In this document: one piece after another, positions 1 through 8,164 of the stretch
Layout of the letters: each line of letters opens with the position of its first letter
How positions within the stretch are numbered: the first letter of the stretch is position 1
Notes under the pieces: generated by a model
Told to the model about the DNA's origin: nothing
Databases searched by the model: none
The model's input: only the letters and a program-made list of their open reading frames with translations
Made by a program: the position numbers and the translations under genes
Assembly: GCA_011375245.1 (NCBI GenBank)
Contig: DRMA01000102.1
Span: 1 to 19,737 of the forward strand
Reading direction: 5' to 3'
Length of the DNA: 19,737 bases
From: Thiothrix sp.
GTDB lineage: Bacteria > Pseudomonadota > Gammaproteobacteria > Thiotrichales > Thiotrichaceae

Positions 1-138
1 AATATCACCTGTCACCACGATGACATAATCAGTAGCAGGTCGATAATTTAGTTTGATTAATTCAATCAATTTTTGGAATTTTTCACTACAATCTTTATAG
101 CCAATATGAATATCTGATAAATGAATTATTTTTTTCAT
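1..138 (-). CDS. Metallophosphoesterase, N-terminal fragment (runs off the left edge)
   Basis: An open frame starts at ATG 138 and reads leftward off the window, giving 46 residues that begin MKKIIHLSDIHIGYKD and end VVTGDI. The D-I-H triplet in SDIHIG and the GD pair in VVTGDI are the first two metal-binding motifs (D-x-H and GD) of calcineurin-like phosphoesterases, at the spacing usual for that fold. These enzymes use two metals to hydrolyse phosphomonoesters or diesters of nucleotides, cyclic nucleotides, nucleic acids or proteins. The substrate cannot be told from this piece. The later GNH and H-x-H motifs lie outside the window. It is divergent from the two-component genes, with about 260 bases between them. 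The family call is fairly safe; the subfamily is open. Confidence 0.75.
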   Translation of the reverse strand, partial: MKKIIHLSDIHIGYKDCSEKFQKLIELIKLNYRPATDYVIVVTGDI

Positions 139-401
139 TAATATGTTCGCCCTATTTAAGTAAATTGCATTAGCCCTGAAATAGCATAATACATACTTTT
201 AATAACATGTGTGAATCCATCAAGCAAATGACAAAAAAACAACAAATTAATCATAACTACCTATAATAAGGGATAAGCCTTATACCTCATTTAGGGGATA
301 TAAAATTACTGCTAAACAAGAGATACTTATTTAAAACGAGTGTAAAAAACAACAAAGACACAGTAAAAAGGGGTCTAAACGGAGCTTACAAAATCAATAC
401 C
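139..401. other. Divergent intergenic region, metallophosphoesterase / two-component system
   Basis: About 260 AT-rich bases without a credible gene. A TATAAT hexamer at 262-267 (+) could be a -10 box for the response regulator, but no good -35 hexamer sits 16-18 bases upstream. A short dyad ATAAG/CTTAT with a one-base centre follows at about 275. A purine run AAAAAGGGG near 365 and a GGAG near 380 are both too far from ATG 402 for an ideal ribosome binding site. Confidence 0.3.
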
Positions 402-1358
402 ATGAACAATGAATGGCCTAAAGAAACCTTAACGGTTTTTATTTTAGAAGACGATAAACCAACACGTTTGCGTCTCTGTAATATTATTAATAATGACAAT
501 CATCTTATGCTTGCTTATAGTGCTGAATCACTCAAAGAAAGCAGACAATGGTTAATACACCCTGCGCATTCCCATATTGATATTTTTCTTATTGACTTAG
601 GGTTGCCTGATGGATATGGAACTGATTTTATTAATGAAATTAGCCAATCACACCAACATACTAAAATCATGGTTATTTCACGCCTTGGCGATGAAAATAG
701 TGTTATTGAAGCGATTAAAGCAGGCGCAAAAGGCTATTTATTAAAAGATAATGATGAAATGCATATTATTGATGCCATCAAACAACTTGCTTGCGGTGGC
801 TCTCCCATAAGCCCCGCAATAGCTGGATATATACTTGATTTTTTTAAAAAAAATACGTCTTACGAGAACAATGATCACGCCTTAGCTCTACATAACTTAA
901 CGGCTCGTGAAAAAGATGTTTTACAATATGTTGCGCGTGGTTATAGCAACAAAGAGATAGGACAGGCACTCGAAATATCACCACACACGGTTGCCTCCCA
1001 TGTAAAACACATTTACCAAAAACTAGAGGTCACTTCACGCAGCGAGGCATCATCTGAATATTACTCCTATCAAACAGGCAGTGATATTTTACAAAAATCA
1101 GCCTTACAAATGACGCTAGCAATGAAACAAGCCAATAAATCAGCCGCTCAAATTATCGAATTACTTGAAATAACGTTCCAAATAACAGGCTCCCATAGTG
1201 TCAAAACACTCTATCAAAGCGGCTTTGCCATTAAAGAAATTTTTATTGCTATGCGACAACATTTTCATAGTGATGATAAACAAATTACAGGCTATTTATC
1301 ACAACTTCCCATTGAGTATAACCTTATTCTAAATGGTCTTCTTGAATCAAGAGAATAA
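402..1358 (+). CDS. NarL/LuxR-type response regulator with C-terminal extension
   Basis: This is a 318-residue DNA-binding response regulator. Residues about 11-130 form a receiver domain: acidic pair D17/D18, phospho-acceptor D65 in FLIDLGLPDG, switch residue S93 and conserved K115 in GYLLKD. Residues about 165-220 form a LuxR-type helix-turn-helix (LTAREKDVLQYVARGYSNKE, then SPHTVASHVKHIYQKL). NarL-family regulators usually stop soon after this helix-turn-helix at 200-230 residues. Here about 98 more residues follow, mostly predicted helical and with no domain I recognise. The kinase gene begins four bases after the stop, so the two are almost certainly co-transcribed and form a cognate pair. 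HisKA_3 kinases normally pair with this regulator class. The regulated genes are unknown; the adjacent secreted protein gene is a candidate. ATG 402 is the only sensible start but has a weak ribosome binding site. Confidence 0.9.
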   Translation: MNNEWPKETLTVFILEDDKPTRLRLCNIINNDNHLMLAYSAESLKESRQWLIHPAHSHIDIFLIDLGLPDGYGTDFINEISQSHQHTKIMVISRLGDENSVIEAIKAGAKGYLLKDNDEMHIIDAIKQLACGGSPISPAIAGYILDFFKKNTSYENNDHALALHNLTAREKDVLQYVARGYSNKEIGQALEISPHTVASHVKHIYQKLEVTSRSEASSEYYSYQTGSDILQKSALQMTLAMKQANKSAAQIIELLEITFQITGSHSVKTLYQSGFAIKEIFIAMRQHFHSDDKQITGYLSQLPIEYNLILNGLLESRE

Positions 1359-1361
1359 GAA

Positions 1362-3410
1362 ATGCTAATAAAACATCAAGCAAAAGCTTTAGTACAAATC
1401 ATCCTACTCATGGGTGCTGCTTGTTTACTGATTATTGGCTATGGCTATTTATTTTTGTATGAATTCACTCCTGAAAATGACCTCCCCCCGCAATTCCAGT
1501 CGGCCATTTTCTACCCCTTAGACAAACCTTGTCCTAATATGGATTACCAATTACTCAACAGAGATGATGGCGAAGGCGCTGAATTACAAAAACATCTCAA
1601 AGCCTGTAAAAAAGCTCAAACGAATACAGCCAAGGTAAACACGGTTAATCTACCGCATGAATGGAAAGATAATAAAAAAGCGGTTCATTATGGCTGGTAT
1701 TCAATGACCATTTCATCAGAAATTATGCTGCCTGATGAACCTTTGCAGTTACAAAGCACACTCTGGTCAATTGTTATTCCTAAGGCCAATATGAGTATTG
1801 CTGTATTAATCAATGATACCTTGGTCGGTTGGAATGGCACGTTTAATAACACTTCAAAGAACAATAACCGTCCGCTGCGCTTTACCTTTCCTGATAGTGT
1901 GTTGCAACCCGCATCCGAGGTACGCGTTGATATATACCTTGAAAGCACCTACGCACACCAAGGCTTTTTGGGGAAAATCTATTTATTACCCAAAGAAATG
2001 ACGGAAAAATCTTTTCAGCACAATCGTTTTTTAAAAGTTGATTTATTAACCATTATTTTAGCGCTACAAATTGCCTTTGGGGTTAATATTTTTATTCTCT
2101 GGTTACAAAGCCCAAACTACATTGAATACGCTTTTTTTTCATTGGGTACCTTCTTATGGGCCGTTAGCACCTATAGCTATATCACCCCACATATACTGAT
2201 CTCCCCTACTATTCAAGACTGGTTATTTTATTCAAGTACAGGTTTTCTTTCCATCAATACTATGTACTTTATCCATCGTTTTTTTGGTGAAAAATACCCG
2301 TATTATGAAACGGTTATCTTACTTATTGGCGTAATATTTTCCACGCTGATGTTGCTCTACGATGATTATCGCTACCTTGCAGGTAAAGCCTTTTTATCCT
2401 TTGGCTATCTGATTATTACTTACATCCTATTTTATTCCATTTATAAAATTCATCGTGTGCGTCGTATTGAACTCGCCACGCATATTGCTTATACAGGCGC
2501 TATTATTCTCTCCATTATCTTTGCTACGCACGATTTAGGCGTTATTCTTGGCTTACTGCCATGGAGTAATGGCTTGTATATTGGCTATGCATCCATTGCC
2601 ATTCTACTGGCTTTTTGTTGGTTATTAATCCGTCGTTTCGTCTTAATCCATGAAGAACTTGAATTAGCCAATCATAGCCTTGTTGATCTTAATACTGAAC
2701 TGAATGCCTTAAATAAAAGCCTTGAAAACCGTATACAAGAACAACACAAAATCATTAATCAACATTATGCTAAAAAAACTGATAATGAACGTGAATCGTT
2801 AATACGTGATATACATGATGGCGTTGGCTTACATCTCGCAACCATTCTCAATGAACTTGACCAACCAGAACCTGATCACAGAAGTATTAAACGTCTTTCA
2901 CAAGATGCATTGACCGATTTACGCCTGATTGTTGATTCGATGGGAACAGCAAATAAAGACATCGGACGCATATTAGGCATGTTCCGTCAACGCATTGCAC
3001 CTCACTTAAAAAGTGCTGGGCTGACTCTGCAATGGGATGTCGATATTTTGCCAGAAATACAACGCTTTGGCTCAGAGGAAGCATTACACTTGCTTAGAAT
3101 TTGCCAAGAAAGCATTGCCAACACACTAAAATATGCTGAAGCATCTTGTGTATACATCAGTGCTAAAACACGTAATAACAATGAAATTTTGGTAACCATA
3201 GAAGATAATGGTAAAGGATTTGATCCACAAGCGACTTCTATAGGTGCAGGCATCAAGAATTTATATCAACGTGCCGAGAAAATTGCCGCTGTTTTATCAA
3301 TCAACCAACAACAAGAGCAGCAAAAAAACCAGCAAGGTACTTGCATACAACTTACTATTCCTATCCATTTATCAATGACCCACCCTAAAAATAAAAAAAC
3401 AATAATATGA
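1362..3410 (+). CDS. 7TM sensor histidine kinase (HisKA_3 type) with jelly-roll-like periplasmic domain
   Basis: A 682-residue membrane sensor kinase. One N-terminal membrane helix (about 10-33) leads to a periplasmic domain (about 34-220). That domain's pattern, LPHEWKD, HYGWYSMTI, then VLINDTLVGWNG, resembles the galactose-binding-like jelly roll found in glycosidases and in DISMED-type sensors. About seven hydrophobic helices follow (225-425), as in 7TMR-DISM receptors, and then a coiled-coil-like linker (about 427-465). The dimerisation/phosphotransfer segment holds the phospho-accepting H485 in DIHDGVGLHL. The ATPase domain has an N-box (ESIANTLKYA, N587), a DNGKGFD motif and a GAGIKNLYQRA motif. 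The jelly roll suggests that a carbohydrate or similar small ligand is sensed outside the inner membrane, but the ligand is inference. It partners the response regulator four bases upstream. Domain order and length fit the family; nothing appears truncated. Confidence 0.88.
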   Translation: MLIKHQAKALVQIILLMGAACLLIIGYGYLFLYEFTPENDLPPQFQSAIFYPLDKPCPNMDYQLLNRDDGEGAELQKHLKACKKAQTNTAKVNTVNLPHEWKDNKKAVHYGWYSMTISSEIMLPDEPLQLQSTLWSIVIPKANMSIAVLINDTLVGWNGTFNNTSKNNNRPLRFTFPDSVLQPASEVRVDIYLESTYAHQGFLGKIYLLPKEMTEKSFQHNRFLKVDLLTIILALQIAFGVNIFILWLQSPNYIEYAFFSLGTFLWAVSTYSYITPHILISPTIQDWLFYSSTGFLSINTMYFIHRFFGEKYPYYETVILLIGVIFSTLMLLYDDYRYLAGKAFLSFGYLIITYILFYSIYKIHRVRRIELATHIAYTGAIILSIIFATHDLGVILGLLPWSNGLYIGYASIAILLAFCWLLIRRFVLIHEELELANHSLVDLNTELNALNKSLENRIQEQHKIINQHYAKKTDNERESLIRDIHDGVGLHLATILNELDQPEPDHRSIKRLSQDALTDLRLIVDSMGTANKDIGRILGMFRQRIAPHLKSAGLTLQWDVDILPEIQRFGSEEALHLLRICQESIANTLKYAEASCVYISAKTRNNNEILVTIEDNGKGFDPQATSIGAGIKNLYQRAEKIAAVLSINQQQEQQKNQQGTCIQLTIPIHLSMTHPKNKKTII

Positions 3411-3448
3411 ACCACTAAAGCAAGTATCTTCGTCCAATAAATATCTAA

Positions 3449-3478
3449 TTGATAAATTTGCGAGTTTATTTGTATTTA
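3449..3478 (+). promoter_or_regulatory. Possible sigma-70 promoter for the small secreted protein
   Basis: TTGATA at 3449-3454 (five of six to the -35 consensus) lies 18 bases before TATTTA at 3473-3478, which is a weak -10. It sits between the kinase stop and the small gene. The poor -10 makes this tentative, and an activator may be needed. Confidence 0.28.
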
Positions 3479-3483
3479 AGTCT

Positions 3484-3495
3484 CTCTAATTAGAG
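3484..3495. promoter_or_regulatory. Perfect 12-bp palindrome CTCTAATTAGAG, candidate operator
   Basis: CTCTAATTAGAG reads the same on both strands and lies 26 bases before the ATG of the secreted-protein gene, just after the possible -10 box. Its position would suit a repressor or another dimeric regulator. No factor can be assigned from sequence alone. Confidence 0.3.
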
Positions 3496-3520
3496 TGAGG
3501 TTACCGTGAAGGAGTACACC

Positions 3521-3922
3521 ATGATCACCCGTCTTATAACAAAACAACTAAAAAACACCTTAAAATATACAATTGCAACATCTGTTTGTCTAATCAGTAT
3601 AGGCGTAGGAACATCCACCCATGCAGATACCGATCCAATAGTTCATTCCTATGCTGGACAAAAAACCCATCAACTTAATTTTGGGGGGAATGGTATTGAC
3701 ACGTTATTAGTCACACCACCAAAACGATGCGCCGTTTTACGCTTTGATTCAGTGAAAATCAATCTAACAAAAAAACGTTATGGAAAAGCGTATATTATTG
3801 CAAAACCTAAAAAAGGCTGTCAGAAAAACTGTATTATTAAAGTAAAATGGGCGCAAAAACCTGCGGGAGTTTTAGCCTATAACTTGCATGTAACATGGCA
3901 ACAACTTCCCGCTACATGCTAG
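3521..3922 (+). CDS. Small secreted Cys-containing protein of unknown function
   Basis: I do not recognise a family. The frame is open from GTG 3506, but ATG 3521 is the better start. AAGGAG at 3509-3514 lies six bases before that ATG, whereas the same bases would lie inside the coding region from the GTG start. From ATG 3521 the protein is 133 residues. A signal peptide is clear: basic N-terminus (R4, K8, K11), hydrophobic core ATSVCLISIGVGT, and a likely cleavage after STHA (residue 35). The mature part is about 98 residues, Lys-rich and probably beta-rich, with four cysteines (70, 100, 104 and the last residue, 133), an even number that suits two periplasmic disulfides. It sits about 110 bases downstream of the sensor kinase on the same strand and could be controlled by that system. 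No transmembrane helix follows the signal. Confidence 0.75.
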   Translation: MITRLITKQLKNTLKYTIATSVCLISIGVGTSTHADTDPIVHSYAGQKTHQLNFGGNGIDTLLVTPPKRCAVLRFDSVKINLTKKRYGKAYIIAKPKKGCQKNCIIKVKWAQKPAGVLAYNLHVTWQQLPATC

Positions 3923-3942
3923 TTAATCTAAAAAAATAATCC

Positions 3943-5385
3943 TTACATAAGATGTGCGTTCAATAACAAATGCACCCAAATACTTGCCGCATAACCTAAT
4001 GCAATAGCCCACGCCCATTTAAGGTGTGAAAAGAAGGTATAAATACCGCGTGCTTGTCCCATCAATGCCACACCTGCTGCGGAACCAACCGATAACAATG
4101 AACCTCCCACACCTGCCGTCAACGTAACTAATAACCATTGACCATGTGACATGGCAGGATCCATTGATAACACCGCAAACATCACAGGGATATTATCTAC
4201 AATCGCCGATAAAATACCGACTAAAATATTCGCTTCAGTTGTACCCAAACCACCATACATCGCCACTGAGGCTAATGATAAGTACCCTAAAGCTCCCAAA
4301 CCACCCACACACAAAATAACGCCATAGAAAAACATTAAGGTATCCCATTCCGCGCGTTGTAATTGGGTAAAGATATCCCAACGCCCCACCGTATGAGCAA
4401 TACTTGGATCTTCAGGTGGTGAGTTATTCTCACCCGTCATTTTTAGGTAATAACCAAACAATTTAAGGATACCTAACCCCGTCATCATGCCCAGCATGGG
4501 AGGTAAATGCAGTGAATTATGGAAGGTAACCGCCATAGCAATGGTTGCAATGAAAATTCCTACCACCACAAAACCACCCCGTTTTACTTCAGCAATATCT
4601 GAATTTGCCTCTGGTTTATCCTTGTTGACAAAGAACGACATAATGGTTGCTGGCACAATCCAGTTCACTACCGAAGGAATAAATAACATAAAGAATTCGG
4701 CAAACTGCACTTTACCTTTTGCCCATACCATCAAAGTTGTGATATCACCAAAGGGACTAAACGCGCCCCCTGCATTGGCAGCTACAACAATATTGACACA
4801 TGCTAATGAAACATAAGCCATTTTTTTACTATCAGCTAATATAGCATCCTTCCCCCCCGCAACAGCAATCACCACGGCTGACATTAATAATGCTGTTGTT
4901 AAGTTATCAGCAATAGGAGAAATAAAGAATGCCAGTACGCCTGTAATCCAAAAGATGGTATAAAGCGAGAAACCTTTCCCCACTAACCATGCACGCAATG
5001 CCGCAAACAGATTACGCTCCTCCATGGTATTAATAAACGTCATTGCTGCTAATAAGAAGAGCAGTAATGCCACATACTCAAGTAAGTTATGGTTTAAAAA
5101 TAGTCCAACACTCTCCTCAGCTCCTGCTCCCCTATAGGCCAAGGCAACCAACACCCAGATAATACCTGCCGCAACAATCACTGGCTTGGATTTACGCATA
5201 TGAATGACATCTTCAAGGATGACAAGAGTATAAGCAATACCAAATAAACCCAGTGCAATAAAACCATACATCGAGGTGGTAAAGTCGCTTGGTTCAGGTA
5301 ACTCTCCTCCACCAGAGGCAAAAAGTGTTGCAGGCAATAGTGTTAGTAGACCAACAAAAGTGGCCAGATAAGTTCGAGCATTCAT
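3943..5385 (-). CDS. nhaD: NhaD-type Na+/H+ antiporter
   Basis: A 480-residue inner-membrane protein with about 12-13 hydrophobic segments, in the size range of NhaD antiporters of the ion-transporter superfamily. Recognisable stretches are FFISPIADNLTTALLMSAVV, NIVVAANAGGAFSPFGDITT and GILSAIVDNIPVMFAVLSMD. The paired PIADNLTTA and VDNIP motifs, each with a membrane Asp-Asn, are typical of this family and likely line the ion path. The N-terminus (LATFVGLLTLLPATLFASGG) looks like a signal peptide or first helix. NhaD exports Na+ (or Li+) in exchange for protons and is common in marine and alkaliphilic bacteria, so it hints at a saline habitat or sodium-based energetics. It starts 22 bases after the moaE stop on the same strand, so the two are probably co-transcribed, although I know of no functional link. 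It converges on the small secreted-protein gene with a 20-base gap. Confidence 0.92.
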   Translation of the reverse strand: MNARTYLATFVGLLTLLPATLFASGGGELPEPSDFTTSMYGFIALGLFGIAYTLVILEDVIHMRKSKPVIVAAGIIWVLVALAYRGAGAEESVGLFLNHNLLEYVALLLFLLAAMTFINTMEERNLFAALRAWLVGKGFSLYTIFWITGVLAFFISPIADNLTTALLMSAVVIAVAGGKDAILADSKKMAYVSLACVNIVVAANAGGAFSPFGDITTLMVWAKGKVQFAEFFMLFIPSVVNWIVPATIMSFFVNKDKPEANSDIAEVKRGGFVVVGIFIATIAMAVTFHNSLHLPPMLGMMTGLGILKLFGYYLKMTGENNSPPEDPSIAHTVGRWDIFTQLQRAEWDTLMFFYGVILCVGGLGALGYLSLASVAMYGGLGTTEANILVGILSAIVDNIPVMFAVLSMDPAMSHGQWLLVTLTAGVGGSLLSVGSAAGVALMGQARGIYTFFSHLKWAWAIALGYAASIWVHLLLNAHLM

Positions 5386-5407
5386 GTTAATTGTATACCA
5401 GTAAATT

Positions 5408-5860
5408 TTAATTTGATGTTGCTTTCGTGTTGTGAGTCACCCAACGCTCATCACCATTTAGTAATTGTTCTTTTTTCCAGAAAGGAGCAGATGTTTTTAG
5501 TTCTTCCATCAGAAATCGACAAGCCTCAAACGCAGCTTCTCGATGTGCTGACCAAGCAGCAACAACAACAATCGGTTCACTTGGCAAAATTTTCCCAACA
5601 CGATGAATAAGCATTGTATGTAATAACGGCCATTGTTGATAGCTTTTCGCCACAATGCACTGCAATTGTCGCTGTGTCATGGCAGGATAATGCTCCAGCG
5701 TCATTGCGATCACATCATCACCCTCATTAAAATCACGCATTGTTCCAACGAAACAAGCACTTGCGCCCACCCCCTTTTCACTCTTCAAAAAGTTGGCTTC
5801 AAACTCTTGTAATTTCTTCCAAGGAAAGAGTGGATTACTGGTTATTTTTAGAACATCCAT
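5408..5860 (-). CDS. moaE: Molybdopterin synthase catalytic subunit MoaE
   Basis: A 150-residue cytosolic protein matching the MoaE family in length and motifs: GASACFVGTMRDFN near the start, LEHYPAMTQRQL, HRVGKILPSE, VVVAAWSAHREAAFEACRFL, then LKTSAPFWKKEQ with the conserved lysines of the active site near the C-terminus. MoaE works with the small sulfur carrier MoaD to insert two sulfurs into precursor Z (cPMP), forming molybdopterin for molybdenum enzymes. No moaD, moaC or other cofactor gene is visible nearby, so moaE stands apart from its usual partners here. It is followed closely by nhaD. The start ATG 5860 has an AGG about 10 bases upstream. The remaining uncertainty concerns only the operon context. 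Confidence 0.93.
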   Translation of the reverse strand: MDVLKITSNPLFPWKKLQEFEANFLKSEKGVGASACFVGTMRDFNEGDDVIAMTLEHYPAMTQRQLQCIVAKSYQQWPLLHTMLIHRVGKILPSEPIVVVAAWSAHREAAFEACRFLMEELKTSAPFWKKEQLLNGDERWVTHNTKATSN

Positions 5861-6160
5861 AGACGACCTAGCAGTGTAACGATTTGAGGCAAAGAATACA
5901 CTATTTCAACACTTAGCCATAGGAACACCATCCAATCTCACAACAAAGAACTGGAAATGTAATAAAAAGCACATTACCATCTTGATGCCAGATATTTTTG
6001 GAAAATATTTCCCCACTATCTGAATGGAAGGGGAGTAAAACGGCTGGAATCAAAGTAAGCCTCTTTGCCTTTCACACAATACTAGACATAACAGTATTAA
6101 AAACACAAGATACTGTTAATTAACACGATTTTACTGTTTTTATTATTTAGGACAATCAAC
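5861..6160. other. Divergent intergenic region, moaE / phosphate uptake genes
   Basis: This 300-base region has no credible gene. It holds an ATATTTT/AAAATAT dyad around 5992-6008, a CCCC...GGGG pair near 6011-6033, and the stronger inverted repeat at 6089-6118 listed separately. I do not see a convincing Pho box (two CTGTCAT-like repeats), which one might expect ahead of a phosphate transporter. Nor do I see the extended helices expected of a molybdenum-cofactor riboswitch ahead of moaE. Confidence 0.4.
6089..6118. promoter_or_regulatory. Inverted repeat TAACAGTAT / ATACTGTTA upstream of the phosphate genes
   Basis: Perfect 9-bp arms at 6089-6097 and 6110-6118 are separated by 12 bases. The repeat lies 43 bases before the start of the DUF47 gene, where an operator for a dimeric regulator would be expected. 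It is not followed by a T-run, so it is unlikely to be a terminator. The regulator is unknown. Confidence 0.35.
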
Positions 6161-6841
6161 ATGCCAACGAAAAACTATATGGCAGGCTTATTTGGGACAT
6201 CCCCCATACGCCCATTACAGGAACATATGCAGTGTGTATACAACTGTATTCAATCACTATCACCTTTAATTGACAGCGTAATCACCAGTGATATGGAGGC
6301 AATGAAACAGCATCGAAAAGAAATCATTAAGTGTGAACATAAAGCCGATGAAATGAAAAAAGATCTACGTCATCATCTTCCTAAAGGGTTATTTATGCCT
6401 GTTGATCGGCGTGATGTACTTGACGTATTACTCATGCAAGATGCTATTGCCAACCAAACAAAACGCATTGCAGGACTTGTTGTCGGACGAAAAATGTCAC
6501 TCCCCATTGAAATGCATGAAGAAATAAAACCTTATGTTGATCGCTGTGTTGACTCAGTGAAACAAGCTTACAAAATTATTAATGAGCTGGATGAATTGGT
6601 CGAAACAGGTTTTCGTGGACGTGAAGTCGCTCATGTTGAAACCATGATTGATAAACTCAATAAAATTGAAGGCGAAACGGATAAGCTACAACATGATCTT
6701 TCACACACATTATTTTCCTTAGAAGACAAGCTTCGTCCTACTGATGTTATGTTTACCTATCGCTTAATTGAATGGATTGGGCGTATTGCTGACAATGCAC
6801 AAAAAGTAGGTAGTCGTTTACAACTTATGCTGGCGCGTTAA
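6161..6841 (+). CDS. PhoU-like DUF47 family protein (TIGR00153-type), partner of PiT
   Basis: A 226-residue, mostly helical, soluble protein. The start MPTKNYMAGLFGTSPIRPLQEHM, the helix HRKEIIKCEHKADEMKKDLRHHLPKGLFMPVDRRDVLDVL and the end FTYRLIEWIGRIADNAQKVGSRL match the DUF47/PhoU-like proteins encoded next to low-affinity phosphate transporters. Acidic and basic pairs of the E-x-x-A-D-x-x-K type are the metal-binding helices of PhoU folds. It is thought to modulate the transporter encoded 34 bases downstream, by analogy with PhoU control of Pst. ATG 6161 is preceded by TTTAGGACAATCAAC, with AGGA as ribosome binding site at good distance. Length is typical of the family. Function is by family and neighbourhood; no biochemical role can be read from the sequence itself. 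Confidence 0.9.
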   Translation: MPTKNYMAGLFGTSPIRPLQEHMQCVYNCIQSLSPLIDSVITSDMEAMKQHRKEIIKCEHKADEMKKDLRHHLPKGLFMPVDRRDVLDVLLMQDAIANQTKRIAGLVVGRKMSLPIEMHEEIKPYVDRCVDSVKQAYKIINELDELVETGFRGREVAHVETMIDKLNKIEGETDKLQHDLSHTLFSLEDKLRPTDVMFTYRLIEWIGRIADNAQKVGSRLQLMLAR

Positions 6842-6875
6842 TTCACACTTATTCTGCATTAATTAGGAAATCATT

Positions 6876-8147
6876 ATGGATTTTGCTACTTTTTTTGCTA
6901 ACGATATGAATATTTATATCGTCTTAGCCGCTATTTTTGGCATTTTCATGGCATGGGGGATAGGCGCAAACGATGTTGCTAATGCAATGGCAACCTCGGT
7001 AGGCTCTCAAGCCATTACCATTAAACAAGCAATTATTCTTGCTGCTATTTTTGAATTTTCAGGTGCTTATCTTGCAGGTGGTGAAGTAACTAAAACGATC
7101 CGCAAAGGCATTGTTGACCAAAATACTTTTATTGATAAGCCTGAATTACTCATTTGGGGGATGTTAGCCTCACTACTCGCTGCAGGAACATGGTTATTGA
7201 TTGCTTCACGCAAAGGCTGGCCTGTTTCAACCACGCATAGTATTGTAGGTGCGGTGATTGGTTTTGCTGCTGTAGGGGTAAGTCCTGATGCTGTTCACTG
7301 GAGTAAAGTCACGGGGATTGTCTTAAGTTGGGTGGTCACACCTCTCATGGCAGGTGCGATTGCCTTTGCCATTTTTACCAGCATTCAAAAACTGATTATG
7401 AATACAGATGACCCGTTTAAAAATGCCATTAAATATGGCCCTATCTACCTCTTTATGGTCGGCTTTATTATTGTCTTAGTCACCATCAAAAAAGGTTTAA
7501 AACATATTGGTCTTGATATTTCTGAACAATCAGGTCTTCTAATTGCAGTAACCATAGGCATCCTTATTGCGCTCTTTGGTTCTTACCTTATCCGTCAAAT
7601 TAAGTTTAAAACCAAAGATGACAAGAAATTTAGCTATACCAATGTGGAAAAAATCTTTGCCATACTCATGATATTTACTGCATCAGCAATGGCATTTGCA
7701 CATGGTTCCAATGATGTTGCTAATGCTGTAGGTCCCATGGCAGCCGTTATTAGCATTGCTCAAAGTGGCGCGGTTGCAGCAAAATCCTCTTTACCCAGTT
7801 GGGTACTACTTGTGGGGGGGGTTGGTATTATTGTCGGTCTTGCTACCTTCGGTTATAAAGTCATGATGACTGTTGGCAAAAGTATTACTGAACTAACACC
7901 AAGCCGTGGTTTCTCTGCTGAGCTTGCTGCTGCTAGTACCGTAGTCTTGGCCTCTTATACAGGCGCACCTATTTCAACCACACAAACATTAGTCGGTGCA
8001 GTGTTAGGCGTTGGTATTGCACGAGGTATTGCTGCAATTGATTTACGGGTTGTGGGTAATATCTTTATGTCATGGGCAATTACTTTGCCTGCTGGAGCTA
8101 TTTTGTCAATCTTATTCTTCTATACATTGAAAGGGATCTTTGCCTAA
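6876..8147 (+). CDS. PiT-family inorganic phosphate transporter
   Basis: A 423-residue inner-membrane transporter with about ten hydrophobic helices. It carries the duplicated PHO4 signature: GIGANDVANAMATSVGS in the first half and AHGSNDVANAVGPMAAV in the second. Matching serine/threonine loops follow in each half (GWPVSTTHSIVGAVIG and GAPISTTQTLVGAVLGVG). This inverted-repeat architecture is diagnostic of PiT (PitA/PHO4) permeases, which move phosphate or metal-phosphate with H+ or Na+. Given the nearby NhaD, sodium coupling is possible but not shown. It follows the DUF47 gene by 34 bases, has an AGGAA ribosome binding site near 6865, and is closed by a strong hairpin terminator at 8165-8198. 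A central cytoplasmic loop holds the charged stretch KFKTKDDKKFSY. Length is short for PitA (about 500) but usual for the bacterial PiT group encoded next to DUF47. Confidence 0.92.
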   Translation: MDFATFFANDMNIYIVLAAIFGIFMAWGIGANDVANAMATSVGSQAITIKQAIILAAIFEFSGAYLAGGEVTKTIRKGIVDQNTFIDKPELLIWGMLASLLAAGTWLLIASRKGWPVSTTHSIVGAVIGFAAVGVSPDAVHWSKVTGIVLSWVVTPLMAGAIAFAIFTSIQKLIMNTDDPFKNAIKYGPIYLFMVGFIIVLVTIKKGLKHIGLDISEQSGLLIAVTIGILIALFGSYLIRQIKFKTKDDKKFSYTNVEKIFAILMIFTASAMAFAHGSNDVANAVGPMAAVISIAQSGAVAAKSSLPSWVLLVGGVGIIVGLATFGYKVMMTVGKSITELTPSRGFSAELAAASTVVLASYTGAPISTTQTLVGAVLGVGIARGIAAIDLRVVGNIFMSWAITLPAGAILSILFFYTLKGIFA

Positions 8148-8164
8148 TCTTTAGCTTAACCCAA

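Noticed and set aside
1688..1948. Open frame of 86 codons on the minus strand inside the kinase gene
   Set aside because: It lies wholly within the well-supported sensor kinase, has no family resemblance and no ribosome binding site.
4487..4816. Open frame of 109 codons on the plus strand inside nhaD
   Set aside because: Opposite strand to a clear transporter gene, and the composition mirrors its hydrophobic codons.
5861..5990. Molybdenum-cofactor riboswitch ahead of moaE
   Set aside because: No extended conserved helices are visible in the 130 bases upstream on the minus strand.
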